A stretch of DNA of 64,000 nucleotides from Flavobacterium saccharophilum (GTDB lineage: Bacteria; Bacteroidota; Bacteroidia; Flavobacteriales; Flavobacteriaceae): NCBI RefSeq assembly GCF_900142735.1, contig NZ_FRBY01000001.1:496001-560000 (forward strand), in the 5' to 3' direction. The notes under the pieces were generated by a model. The model was not told the origin of the DNA. It was given only the letters and a program-made list of their open reading frames with translations, and did no database searches. Of this stretch, positions 33,435 to 42,458 are shown piece after piece. Within the stretch, counting starts at the first letter, position 1. Every line of letters starts with the position of its first letter. Position numbers and translations under genes: made by a program.

Positions 33435-35615
33435 CTATTCTGCTCTTCTTAAAAAATGAAAATCCAGTTGTTTTTTAACTAAATCGGCATTTTTTACTTT
33501 AACATAAATTTCATCTCCTAATTGCAATATGCTGTTTGAAGTCGCTCCAACCAAAGCATATTGTTTTTCATCGAAAGTATAATAATCGTCTTTTATTTCT
33601 CTGATTCTCACCATTCCTTCACATTTATTCGAAACAATTTCAACATAAATTCCCCATTCTGTAACCCCTGAAATAACTCCCAAAAATTCTTCATCCTGGT
33701 GATCCTGCATGTATTTAACCTGCATGTATTTGATACTGTCACGTTCAGCATTGGTTGCTAAACTTTCCATATTGGAACAATGCAGACACTTCGTTTCGTA
33801 AATTTCTTCGTTTACAGAAGCGCCTCCATCTAAATAAAATTGAAGCAAACGATGTACCATAACGTCAGGATAACGACGAATTGGCGAAGTAAAATGGCTG
33901 TAATAATCAAAAGCTAATCCGTAATGTCCAATATTTTCTGTTGAATACTTGGCCTTGCTCATACTTCTAATAGCAAGAGTATCAATTAAGTTTTGCTCTT
34001 TTTTACCATTCACTTCTTCCATCAAAGCGTTCAATGATTTTGAAATATCGCCTTTGTTTCTGAAATCAATTTTATAACCAAATTTAGCAATTACAGTTTG
34101 CATCGCAATTAACTTGTCTTCATTTGGTTCATCGTGAATCCTGTAAACAAATGTTTTCTTCTGTTTTCCAATGTATTCAGCCACTTTTCTATTAGCTAAA
34201 AGCATGAATTCTTCAATAAGATGATTGGCATCTTTTGAAACTTTGAAGTATACTCCTTCTGGTTCTCCTTCTGCATCTAAATTGAATTTTACTTCTACTT
34301 TATCAAAAGAAATAGCTCCATTGGCCATTCTTTTCTTTCTTAAAATCTTAGCTAATTCATCTAATTTCAAAGTTGCTTCCACAATTTCATCTGAAACTAC
34401 ATAAGATTCTCCGGTAATTGAAATATCAACGGGAATCGTATTGTCTTTTGTTTCAATAATATATTGTGCTTCTTCATAAGCAAATCGCTGATCTGAATAA
34501 ATTACTGTTCTACCAAACCATTGGTTAATAACCTGTGATGTTGGAGAAACTTCAAAAACAGCCGAGAACGTATATTTCTCTTCATTTGGACGCAATGAAC
34601 AAGCAAAATTAGATAAAACTTCCGGAAGCATTGGCACTACTCTATCGACCAAATAAACCGAAGTTGCTCTTTGATAAGCTTCATCATCCAGGATTGTTCC
34701 TTCTTCTAAATAATAAGAAACATCGGCAATATGAATACCTATTTCGTAATTTCCGTTTTCTAACTTTTTGAAAGACAAGGCATCATCAAAATCTTTTGCA
34801 TCTTTTGGATCGATCGTAAACGTTAGCGTATCACGCATATCGCGACGTTTTGCAATTTCAGATTCCTGTATCGAAGTATCTATTTTTTGTGCAAAAACCT
34901 CTACTTCTACCGGAAAATCTGCCGGTAAACCATATTCGGCTAAAATGGCATGAATCTCTGTATTGTGTTCTCCAGGTTTCCCTAAAACTTTAATCACAGA
35001 TCCAAACGGACTATCCGCTCTCTTAGGCCAATCTTCAATCGTAACTAGTACAACATCGCCATTTTCTGCTTCTCCAATTTTATCTTTCGGAATAAAAATA
35101 TCCGTATACATTTTAGGATTCGCTGTCGATACAAAAGCAAAATTGGCCTGAATATCTATTACACCAACAAACTCTGTTTTGTTTCTTTCTATAACTTCAA
35201 TTACTTCTCCTTCAGGTCTTTTTCCTTTTCTTCTATTATAAACATAAACTTTTACCTTGTCTTTGTCTAACGCACGATTCAAATTATTGGTCGGAATAAA
35301 AACATCTTCAGTAAAATCCGGACAAACAAAATAGGCCGTTTTTCTACTGGTCATATCAATTGTTCCTTCGTAATAATCCTGACTTTCGGCTTTTACTAAA
35401 TATTTACCAGGTTCGGTTTCTATAATTTTCTTCGAAGCAGCCAGAATTTTTAAATCTTTTATAATCTGGTTTCTGCTTTTTGTATCGTCAAGTTCTAACT
35501 TTGCTCCTATTTGTTTGTAGTTGAATGCTTTATTTGGGCTTTGCGATAAAATTTTTACTATCTTACTAGAGAAATCTTTCTCATTTTTTATCGGCTTTCT
35601 AATTTTCTTACTCAT
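33435..35615 (-). CDS. rnr: Ribonuclease R
   Basis: RNase R is a processive 3'-5' exoribonuclease that degrades structured RNA. The 726 residues comprise an N-terminal winged-helix region (about 15-75), two cold-shock-like beta-barrels (about 80-240) and the RNB catalytic domain, with TIDPKDAKDFDDALSF at about 267-282 supplying the metal-binding aspartates. A C-terminal S1 domain (EEFLGVISGVTEWGIYVEIVSNKCEGMVRI, from about 640) completes it. It lacks the long basic tail of the E. coli enzyme. First gene of the rnr - head-GIN - LysE run. Confidence 0.95.
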   Translation of the reverse strand: MSKKIRKPIKNEKDFSSKIVKILSQSPNKAFNYKQIGAKLELDDTKSRNQIIKDLKILAASKKIIETEPGKYLVKAESQDYYEGTIDMTSRKTAYFVCPDFTEDVFIPTNNLNRALDKDKVKVYVYNRRKGKRPEGEVIEVIERNKTEFVGVIDIQANFAFVSTANPKMYTDIFIPKDKIGEAENGDVVLVTIEDWPKRADSPFGSVIKVLGKPGEHNTEIHAILAEYGLPADFPVEVEVFAQKIDTSIQESEIAKRRDMRDTLTFTIDPKDAKDFDDALSFKKLENGNYEIGIHIADVSYYLEEGTILDDEAYQRATSVYLVDRVVPMLPEVLSNFACSLRPNEEKYTFSAVFEVSPTSQVINQWFGRTVIYSDQRFAYEEAQYIIETKDNTIPVDISITGESYVVSDEIVEATLKLDELAKILRKKRMANGAISFDKVEVKFNLDAEGEPEGVYFKVSKDANHLIEEFMLLANRKVAEYIGKQKKTFVYRIHDEPNEDKLIAMQTVIAKFGYKIDFRNKGDISKSLNALMEEVNGKKEQNLIDTLAIRSMSKAKYSTENIGHYGLAFDYYSHFTSPIRRYPDVMVHRLLQFYLDGGASVNEEIYETKCLHCSNMESLATNAERDSIKYMQVKYMQDHQDEEFLGVISGVTEWGIYVEIVSNKCEGMVRIREIKDDYYTFDEKQYALVGATSNSILQLGDEIYVKVKNADLVKKQLDFHFLRRAE

Positions 35616-35721
35616 ATATCTTTTCTTAAAAAGTTAAAATTACAAATAAGATATCAGATTATAGATTTTAACAAATAAATTATTAAAAAAATAACTTTGT
35701 ATCTTTACTAAAAGACCTTGT

Positions 35722-35955
35722 ATGGAAAGCTTTAAAACCATCGCCATATTCAATTATCAGCACGAAACCGTTGTTCTGAAACACTTATTAGAACAAGAAG
35801 AGATTCCGTATTTCTTTGAAAACGAAATGACGCTCTCTGTGGCTCCAATGTATTCGGCAGCGTTGGGCGGAATCAAACTCAAAGTTCATCCTAACGATTT
35901 CGAAGAAGTTCAGCAAATTCTGGACAATCTCAACAGTCCACTCAAAATCGTTTAA
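35722..35955 (+). CDS. DUF2007-like putative signal-transducing protein
   Basis: This 77-residue protein has a ferredoxin-like beta-alpha-beta pattern: FKTIAIFNYQHETVVLKHLLEQEEIPYFFENE, then a small loop and GGIKLKVHPNDFEEVQQILDNL. This matches the DUF2007 family, whose function is unproven. A TAACTTTG box lies at 35692-35699, 22 bases before the start. It stands alone between rnr (divergent) and a long intergenic region. Confidence 0.8.
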   Translation: MESFKTIAIFNYQHETVVLKHLLEQEEIPYFFENEMTLSVAPMYSAALGGIKLKVHPNDFEEVQQILDNLNSPLKIV

Positions 35956-36826
35956 ACCGTTCTATTTTTTCAATTTCAATTTTTTTTTTCTTTTCAAACT
36001 TTTCAAAGTTGTCAACATATATTAAATACAACAAAAAGAAAAATTTAATTTAAATTAATTTATGATTGTTATTATAGCTTGTTAATATGTGCAATAATTT
36101 TATTTTTAAATGTATTGAAATGAAGTTTTGCTTAGTTATATAGAGTTATCAACATACTTATATTTAGCTAAAAGATTAGTTTATAAGACTTTTTGTATTT
36201 TAATTAACAACGGTTGACAACCAAAAATGAATTCATTTTGTAGATAAGTTCATATGTTGATATTTGTTGAAAATGGCATTTTTGATATTGATAACTTTTC
36301 TAAAAATTCCTCAAACTTTATTAGGTTTTTTGATTCCGGTTTTGGATTAGGTTTTTTTATGACACGACCAAAAAAAACTTCTAATTTTCTATCTGAACTT
36401 ATTAACAAATAATGTTAATTTAAAGTTAACTGAATATCAACGAATTAGCTTTTGGTATTAACATTCTAAAATTTTAACAAAATATATGTTTATTTCTAAT
36501 TGATCTTCAGCTAATTATAGAGATAGTAAAATTGTTAATAACGCTAAGTTTTTGATATAAAGCTTGTTGAGAATGGGGTGTATTTTACCACAAAGAACAC
36601 AAAGTTTTACGCAAAGTTAATAAAGTTTGGATCTATATATACGTGTTAATCTGTGTCAAAAGGGTCACAAAGTCTAATGCATATACTAAGTAGTTTTCGC
36701 CACGAATTCACGAATTTTATAAAACTAAAAATTCGTGAATTCGTGGCAAAAAAATTTAATTTCCTTTTTAGACATGTTTGTAATTGTTTGGTTAAATTTG
36801 CATAACACAACTAAATAGTATTTACA
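35956..36826. other. Long AT-rich region before rpiB
   Basis: These 871 bases contain no supported gene. Visible features are several TTATCAACA-like 9-mers (36009-36017, 36146-36154; reverse at 36255-36263), a degenerate CACAAAG/CGCAAAG repeat (36588-36628) related to the outer arm of the GxxExxY inverted repeat, a perfect 20-bp inverted repeat (36699-36747) and a TAAATTTG -7 box for rpiB (36793-36800). Confidence 0.55.
36699..36747. repeat. 20-bp perfect inverted repeat
   Basis: GCCACGAATTCACGAATTTT (36699-36718) and its exact reverse complement (36728-36747) enclose nine bases. It resembles interspersed CACGAATTCACGAATT repeats common in this phylum. Confidence 0.85.
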
Positions 36827-37258
36827 ATGAAAATTTCGATAGGAAACGACCACGCAGGACCAGAGTATAAAAAAGCAATTGTTGCGATGCTTAAATCAAA
36901 AGGATATGAAGTAACGAATTACGGAACAGATTCTGAAGATTCTGTTGATTATCCGGATTTTGGTCATCCGGTTGCAAATGATGTATCTGAGGGAAAAGCT
37001 GATTTTGGAATCGTTATCTGCGGAACCGGAAACGGAATCGCCATGACGGTTAACAAACATCCAAAAGTGAGAGCGGGTTTATGCTGGACTAAAGAAATTG
37101 CAGCTTTAGTTCGTTTGCATAATGATGCTAATATTATAAGTATTCCGGCGCGTTTTACGTCGGTTCCTCAAGCAGTAGAAATGGTAGAAACGTTTTTAAC
37201 AACTGCATTTGAAGGTGGAAGACACCAAAACAGAGTGAATAAAATTGCTTGTTCGTAA
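36827..37258 (+). CDS. rpiB: Ribose 5-phosphate isomerase B
   Basis: It interconverts ribose 5-phosphate and ribulose 5-phosphate in the pentose phosphate pathway. The 143 residues show the RpiB/LacAB signature: ISIGNDHAGPEYKKAIVAML with the conserved DHA, DYPDFGHPVANDV, and FGIVICGTGNGIAMTVNKHPKVRAGLCW, which includes the catalytic cysteine (ICGTGNG). The ending HQNRVNKI is also typical. It is monocistronic, with a terminator downstream at 37265-37319. Confidence 0.94.
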   Translation: MKISIGNDHAGPEYKKAIVAMLKSKGYEVTNYGTDSEDSVDYPDFGHPVANDVSEGKADFGIVICGTGNGIAMTVNKHPKVRAGLCWTKEIAALVRLHNDANIISIPARFTSVPQAVEMVETFLTTAFEGGRHQNRVNKIACS

Positions 37259-37264
37259 AAAGTC

Positions 37265-37319
37265 AAAAAAAATCCGGTGCTCCGCACCAATAAAAATAAA
37301 CACACCGGGCGGATTTTTT
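37265..37319 (+). terminator. rpiB terminator
   Basis: AAAAAATCCG pairs with CGGATTTTTT, enclosing a smaller GGTGC/GCACC hairpin, with a T-run after it. Confidence 0.7.
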
Positions 37320-37411
37320 AAATTCATCCGGTTTTTTATTTAATAGTTTTAAAATCAGATTATTAAGTTTTTAAATTTCACCTGTTTTCGAGTTATTAAC
37401 AATCCAATTAT

Positions 37412-37681
37412 TTAAATCTTATCAGTTAATTTAAGATAAACTAAAACAATTTGAATCAAAAAAATCCCGAAAAACTTCACAATAAAAGAAGGTTTACTCG
37501 TTTTATGTCTAAAGAGTAACATGGCGAGTAGTAAACCAATTGTTCCGCCAATAGCTTCTAATAAAAACAATGTATTTTCAGGAATTCTTCGTTTATTTTT
37601 TCGGGCTAGATATTTGTCATAACCGGCAAGAATAAAAACGAAGATGTTTAAAAATAAAAAATACAATAATAAAATTTCCAT
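37412..37681 (-). CDS. DUF1294-like small membrane protein
   Basis: This 89-residue protein has three hydrophobic segments (about 3-19, 39-60 and 68-84). The signature is YDKYLARKNKRRIPENTLFLLEAIGGTIGLLLAMLLFRHKTSKPSF. This DK-A-x-x-x-x-RRIPE...GG..G...M..FRHKT pattern is the hallmark of the DUF1294 family, of unknown function. It is convergent with rpiB and divergent from tex. Confidence 0.88.
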   Translation of the reverse strand: MEILLLYFLFLNIFVFILAGYDKYLARKNKRRIPENTLFLLEAIGGTIGLLLAMLLFRHKTSKPSFIVKFFGIFLIQIVLVYLKLTDKI

Positions 37682-37799
37682 TGGCTTAAAATTAGAAACA
37701 AAGATATTATTTTAGCGATATAATTAATCCATTTATCTAAGTGCAAAAGACGGACTTAATTATCTAATTTTCAAATTGACACATTATCTCATTAATAAA

Positions 37800-39923
37800 A
37801 TGACTAACATACAATTCATTGCCAAGTCTGTACAGACAGCACCGATTAACATCCAAAATACGGTAAAATTATTAGAGGAAGATTGTACGATTCCGTTTAT
37901 TTCCCGTTACCGAAAAGATACAACCGGAAACCTGGATGAAGTTCAAATTGAACAAATTGCAAAACTTCAAAAAGAGTATGAAACGATTGTAAAACGTAAA
38001 GAAGCCGTTTTAAAATCTATTGAAGAGCAAAAAGCGCTTACGCCAGAGTTGAAACAAAAAATCGAGCTAAGTTTTGATTTGCAGGAAATTGAAGATTTTT
38101 ACCTTCCATACAAAAAGAAGAAAAAAACAAAAGCCGATGTGGCCCGCGAATTTGGTTTAGAGCCATTGGCGAAAATTATCATATCGGAAAGTAATGTTGA
38201 CGTTGATTTTATTTCTACGCAATATATCAATGAAAATGTAATTAACGAAGAAGCTGCCATGCAAGGCGCACGTGATATTGTTGCTGAATGGATCAACGAG
38301 AATATTTTTGTTCGTAAGCAATTGAGAAGATTATTTCAGCGAAAAGCGACTATCGGAACTAAAGTTGTAAAAAAGAAAGCCGAAGAAGAGGGAGCGCAAA
38401 AATTCAGTCAGTATTTTGATTGGGAAGAACCTTTGACAAAAGCACCTTCACACCGTTTATTAGCAATGCTTCGTGCAGAAAATGAAGGTTTTGTGAAGAT
38501 GAAAGTTGATGTTGATTTGGATGAAGCTTACGATGTTATTGATGAAATTATCATTAAAAAACAAAATAGTACGACTGCTCATTTGCAGTTAGCGATTGAG
38601 GACAGTTATAAACGATTATTGAATCCGGCGATTGGAAATGAAACTTTGCAGGAAGCAAAAGCAAAAGCCGATGCCAACTCGATTCAGGTTTTTGCTAACA
38701 ATTTAGGCCAGTTATTATTAGCTCCGCCGTTGGGAGAAAAAAGAATTTTAGCGATTGATCCAGGATTTAGAAGCGGTTGTAAAGTAGTTTGTCTGGACGA
38801 AAAAGGCGATTTATTATACAACGAAACGATTTATCCGCACGCGCCTCAAAATGAGGAAGCAATGGCGATTAAGAAAATCCGTTCGATGGTAAATGCGTAT
38901 CAAATTGATGCCATTTCTATTGGAAATGGAACGGCTTCTAGAGAAACTGAATTTTTCATCAAAAAAATAGCGTTTGACAAACCGCTGCAGGTTTTTATAG
39001 TTTCAGAGGCGGGAGCTTCGGTTTATTCGGCATCAAAAATTGCTCGTGAAGAATTTCCTAATTATGATGTAACGGTTCGTGGATCAGTTTCTATCGGGCG
39101 ACGACTTTCAGATCCTTTGGCCGAATTGGTTAAAATCGACCCGAAAGCAATCGGCGTTGGCCAATATCAACACGATGTTGATCAAACAAAATTAAAAGAA
39201 GAATTAGATAATACAGTAATTCGCTGCGTAAACTCTGTTGGAATCAATATCAACACGGCAAGTAAACATTTACTAAGTTATGTGAGTGGAATCGGCGAGA
39301 AGCTAGCCGAAAACATTGTTCAGTATCGTTCAGAAAATGGTCCTTTTGAAGATAGAAAACAACTGAAAAAAGTGCCTCGTTTAGGTGATAAAGCCTATCA
39401 GCAAGGTGCGGCTTTTATCCGAATTTCGAATGCTAAAAATCCACTGGATAATTCGGCAGTACATCCTGAAGCGTATCCGGTTGTGGAGAAAATGGCAAAA
39501 GATTTGAAACTTTCGGTAAACGACTTAATTGCAAACAAAGAGAAAACGGCGCTTATTAAAGCTGAAAACTATATTACACCTGAAATAGGTTTGCTTACGT
39601 TAAAAGACATCATTAAAGAGCTTGAAAAACCAGGATTAGACCCAAGAAAGTCTGCAAAGGTTTTTGAATTTGATGCGAATGTAAAATCGATCAAAGATTT
39701 AAGAACCGGAATGATTTTACCTGGAATTGTGAATAACATTACCAACTTCGGCTGTTTTGTTGATATCGGAATCAAAGAAAGTGGTTTAGTACATATTTCA
39801 CAGTTAAAAGCGGGATTTGTGAGCGATGTAAATGAAGTGGTAAAATTACATCAGCACGTTGATGTAAAAGTTACAGAAGTTGATGAAGACAGAAAGAGAA
39901 TTCAGTTAACAATGGTATTGTAA
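37800..39923 (+). CDS. tex: Tex-family RNA-binding transcription accessory protein
   Basis: Tex proteins bind nucleic acid and affect transcription, and are related to eukaryotic Spt6. Counted from 37800 (707 residues), it has the N-terminal helical Tex domain (FIAKSVQTAPINIQNTVKLLEEDCTIPFISRYRKD), a YqgF/RNase H-like domain (ILAIDPGFRSGCKVVCLD, near 316), tandem helix-hairpin-helix motifs (NINTASKHLLSYVSGIGEKLAENIV) and a C-terminal S1 domain (GMILPGIVNNITNFGCFVDIG). An in-frame TTG at 37776 would add eight untypical residues, so the ATG at 37800 is preferred. It ends at a shared terminator with tatA. Confidence 0.94.
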   Translation: MTNIQFIAKSVQTAPINIQNTVKLLEEDCTIPFISRYRKDTTGNLDEVQIEQIAKLQKEYETIVKRKEAVLKSIEEQKALTPELKQKIELSFDLQEIEDFYLPYKKKKKTKADVAREFGLEPLAKIIISESNVDVDFISTQYINENVINEEAAMQGARDIVAEWINENIFVRKQLRRLFQRKATIGTKVVKKKAEEEGAQKFSQYFDWEEPLTKAPSHRLLAMLRAENEGFVKMKVDVDLDEAYDVIDEIIIKKQNSTTAHLQLAIEDSYKRLLNPAIGNETLQEAKAKADANSIQVFANNLGQLLLAPPLGEKRILAIDPGFRSGCKVVCLDEKGDLLYNETIYPHAPQNEEAMAIKKIRSMVNAYQIDAISIGNGTASRETEFFIKKIAFDKPLQVFIVSEAGASVYSASKIAREEFPNYDVTVRGSVSIGRRLSDPLAELVKIDPKAIGVGQYQHDVDQTKLKEELDNTVIRCVNSVGININTASKHLLSYVSGIGEKLAENIVQYRSENGPFEDRKQLKKVPRLGDKAYQQGAAFIRISNAKNPLDNSAVHPEAYPVVEKMAKDLKLSVNDLIANKEKTALIKAENYITPEIGLLTLKDIIKELEKPGLDPRKSAKVFEFDANVKSIKDLRTGMILPGIVNNITNFGCFVDIGIKESGLVHISQLKAGFVSDVNEVVKLHQHVDVKVTEVDEDRKRIQLTMVL

Positions 39924-39935
39924 ATTCTAAAAAAT

Positions 39936-39980
39936 AAAATCCCAAATTACAATCATAACAATTGTAATTTGGGATTTTTA
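39936..39980. terminator. Bidirectional terminator between tex and tatA
   Basis: AAATCCCAAATTACAAT (39937-39953) pairs perfectly with ATTGTAATTTGGGATTT (39961-39977), with A and T runs on both sides. Confidence 0.9.
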
Positions 39981-40000
39981 AATTTTATAAAGTTGTAAAT

Positions 40001-40180
40001 TTATTTTACTTCTTCCTCTTCTTTTTTGGCAGCAGCAGTTTGGTCGTCTTTAGCGGCGTTCTTAAATTCTTTAATTCCACTTCCTAAACCTTTCATTAAT
40101 TCTGGAATTTTTTTACCTCCAAAAAGTAATAACACAATACCTACTATTACAAGGATTTCTGTAAGACCTAATCTTCCCAT
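40001..40180 (-). CDS. tatA: Sec-independent protein translocase TatA/E
   Basis: This 59-residue protein is read from the ATG at 40178-40180 to TAA at 40001-40003. It begins [20 protein letters not shown], a single membrane helix, then the TatA hinge [21 protein letters not shown]. The amphipathic helix follows, with a short acidic/lysine tail ([16 protein letters not shown]). TatA oligomers form the channel for folded proteins exported by the twin-arginine route. The size is normal for Bacteroidota TatA. No tatC is in the window. It is convergent with tex through a shared terminator. Confidence 0.92.
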   Translation of the reverse strand: MGRLGLTEILVIVGIVLLLFGGKKIPELMKGLGSGIKEFKNAAKDDQTAAAKKEEEEVK

Positions 40181-40392
40181 GATTGTATATTTAATGCCGA
40201 AGCAAATTGTTTTTCTAAGTTGTACCGCAAAGGTATATAGAAATATACGAACAAAAAGTGTTTTTGGATTAAAATATTTAGACTTAGCAACGTTAAATAT
40301 TTTATAAAATCGTAAATTCAGCAGATTCGTTCAAATCGGGCCGGCATCAACAAGACGATTAATTATTATATTTGCTCATATAAAGAACCGAA

Positions 40393-40893
40393 ATGACCAA
40401 GAAAAAACATAATTTCAGAAGAAAATTATTCACTAAAAACCGACTGGTAATTTTGAATGAAGATACTTTTGAAGAAACGTTTTCGCTCAAACTCAACTTA
40501 ATGAATGTTTTTGTTGTGTTGTCTTTAGGAAGTATATTCTTAATTTTAATTACCACTTTTATCATTGCTTTTACGCCTTTACGCGAATTTATTCCGGGAT
40601 ATTCTTCTTCTAAATTAAAAAGAGATGCAACTAGATTAGCGATAAAATCAGATTCATTAGAAACAGCTCTGAAGAAAAACGAAGCTTATATTCATGGAAT
40701 TCAAAAAGTTTTAAGAGGAGAACTGGACTATGCGAAATTTAATAAAGATTCGATTTTAGCAGAAGTTGATGAACCTTCGGAAGTAAATATGAAAGCTACT
40801 GAAGAAGAAATGAAGTTAAGAGAAGATGTGGCGAAAATAGAGAAGGAGTCGGGTGAAAAAAAGGGTAATAAAAACAAAAGTGACAAGAAATAA
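40393..40893 (+). CDS. Membrane-anchored protein resembling the N-terminus of M23 peptidases
   Basis: This 166-residue protein has a basic cytoplasmic N-terminus (KKKHNFRRKLFTKNRLVILNEDTFEETFSLKL), one membrane helix (about 38-60) and an extracytoplasmic segment (FTPLREFIPGYSSSKLKRDATRLAIKSDSLETAL). A charged lysine/glutamate tail ends it. In related bacteria this N-terminal arrangement precedes an M23 peptidoglycan endopeptidase domain (from memory). Here the protein stops before any HxxxD or HxH zinc motif, so a catalytic role is not supported. A TATATTTG box lies at 40367-40374. The GH3-like gene follows after 11 bases. Confidence 0.65.
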   Translation: MTKKKHNFRRKLFTKNRLVILNEDTFEETFSLKLNLMNVFVVLSLGSIFLILITTFIIAFTPLREFIPGYSSSKLKRDATRLAIKSDSLETALKKNEAYIHGIQKVLRGELDYAKFNKDSILAEVDEPSEVNMKATEEEMKLREDVAKIEKESGEKKGNKNKSDKK

Positions 40894-40904
40894 TAGTATA
40901 AAAA

Positions 40905-42389
40905 ATGTCGATTAAATCTGTAGCAGCAAAATTATTTGCCAGCAAAATATATTATCAAACAAAGGCTTGGGCCAATAAACCTGTTGAAACGCAACAAGAG
41001 GTTTTTAAGGGTTTAATAAACAGCGCGAAAGAAACTCAGTTTGGCGTTGATCATCATTTTGATAAAATAAAAACGGTTCATGATTTTAAGAAACGTGTAC
41101 CAATTCGCGATTACGAAGACTTGAAACCTTATATCGACAAAGTTCGAATGGGCGAAAAGAATATTCTGTGGAAAGGTAAACCGCTTTATTTTGCTAAAAC
41201 TTCAGGAACAACTTCCGGAGCAAAATATATTCCGCTTACGAAAGAATCAATGCCATTTCATATTGAGGCTTCGCGAAATGCCATTCTGCATTATATATAC
41301 GAAACCGGAAATGCTGATTTTGTAGATGGAAAAATGATTTTCCTGCAAGGAAGTCCCATTCTAGTTGAAAAATACGGAATCAAATTTGGAAGACTTTCCG
41401 GAATTGGAGCACATTTTGTTCCGAAGTATCTCCAAAAAAACCGAATGCCTTCTTGGGAAACAAATTGTATTGAAGATTGGGAAACCAAAATCGATGCGAT
41501 TGTTGAGGAAACCATCGAGCAGGATATGACGATAATTTCCGGAATTCCGTCTTGGGTTCAAATGTATTTTGAGCGTTTGCAGGAGAAAAGCGGCGGCAAA
41601 AAAATCAGCGAATTATTCAGGAACTTTAATTTGTTTATTTATGGAGGAGTAAATTACGAACCCTATCGCGCGAAGTTCGAAAATATGATTGGAAGAAAAG
41701 TCGATAGTATCGAATTGTTTCCGGCTTCTGAAGGATTTTTTGCTTATCAGGATTCTCAAAAAGCAAAAGGAATGCTGCTGTTATTGAATTCTGGAATTTT
41801 CTACGAGTTTATTAAAGCAGATGAATTTTTCGAACCAAATCCAAAAAGTTATACTATTGGAGAAGTTGAGGTTGGCGTAAATTATGCTTTAATCATTTCT
41901 ACAAATGCAGGACTTTGGCGTTATAATATTGGTGACACAGTACAGTTTACTTCTTTGTATCCGCATCGTGTGATAGTTTCAGGCCGAATCAAACATTATA
42001 TTTCTGCATTTGGAGAACATGTCATTGCAAATGAAGTCGAAAATGCTATGAAAGAAGCCACTGCAGGAACCAAAATTGTTATCAACGAATTTACAGTAGC
42101 GCCACAAATTAATCCGTCAAGCGGATTGCCGTATCATGAATGGTTTGTAGAATTCGAAACCGAACCGGAGAATATGGAAGTTTTCGCAGAAGCAATTGAC
42201 AGCTCTATGAGAAAGCAAAATATTTATTATGACGATTTGATTACCGGAAGTGTTTTAAGAAAAGTGGTGGTAACCAAAGTTTCTAAAAATGGTTTTCAGG
42301 AGTATATGAAATCGCAAGGAAAATTGGGGGGACAGAATAAAACGCCGAGGTTATCTAATGACAGAAAGATTGCAGATAATTTGAAATAA
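40905..42389 (+). CDS. GH3 auxin-responsive promoter family protein (acyl-adenylating)
   Basis: This 494-residue member of the adenylate-forming superfamily is related to plant GH3 acyl-acid amido synthetases. It carries the nucleotide-binding loop FAKTSGTTSGAKYIPLTKES near 95-115, an ELFPASEGFFAYQ segment, and NAGLWRYNIGDTVQFTSLYPHRVIVSGRIKHYISAFGEHVIANEVENAM at about 340-385 with the acyl-adenylate-binding residues. Bacterial members are common in Bacteroidota; their substrates are unknown. The start at 40905 follows the anchor-protein gene by 11 bases. Confidence 0.88.
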   Translation: MSIKSVAAKLFASKIYYQTKAWANKPVETQQEVFKGLINSAKETQFGVDHHFDKIKTVHDFKKRVPIRDYEDLKPYIDKVRMGEKNILWKGKPLYFAKTSGTTSGAKYIPLTKESMPFHIEASRNAILHYIYETGNADFVDGKMIFLQGSPILVEKYGIKFGRLSGIGAHFVPKYLQKNRMPSWETNCIEDWETKIDAIVEETIEQDMTIISGIPSWVQMYFERLQEKSGGKKISELFRNFNLFIYGGVNYEPYRAKFENMIGRKVDSIELFPASEGFFAYQDSQKAKGMLLLLNSGIFYEFIKADEFFEPNPKSYTIGEVEVGVNYALIISTNAGLWRYNIGDTVQFTSLYPHRVIVSGRIKHYISAFGEHVIANEVENAMKEATAGTKIVINEFTVAPQINPSSGLPYHEWFVEFETEPENMEVFAEAIDSSMRKQNIYYDDLITGSVLRKVVVTKVSKNGFQEYMKSQGKLGGQNKTPRLSNDRKIADNLK

Positions 42390-42458
42390 CTTTAGATAAT
42401 ATTTCCAAAGTTAAAGCATTATCATCCTTATGAATAGGATGCAGAATTATTAAAATTA

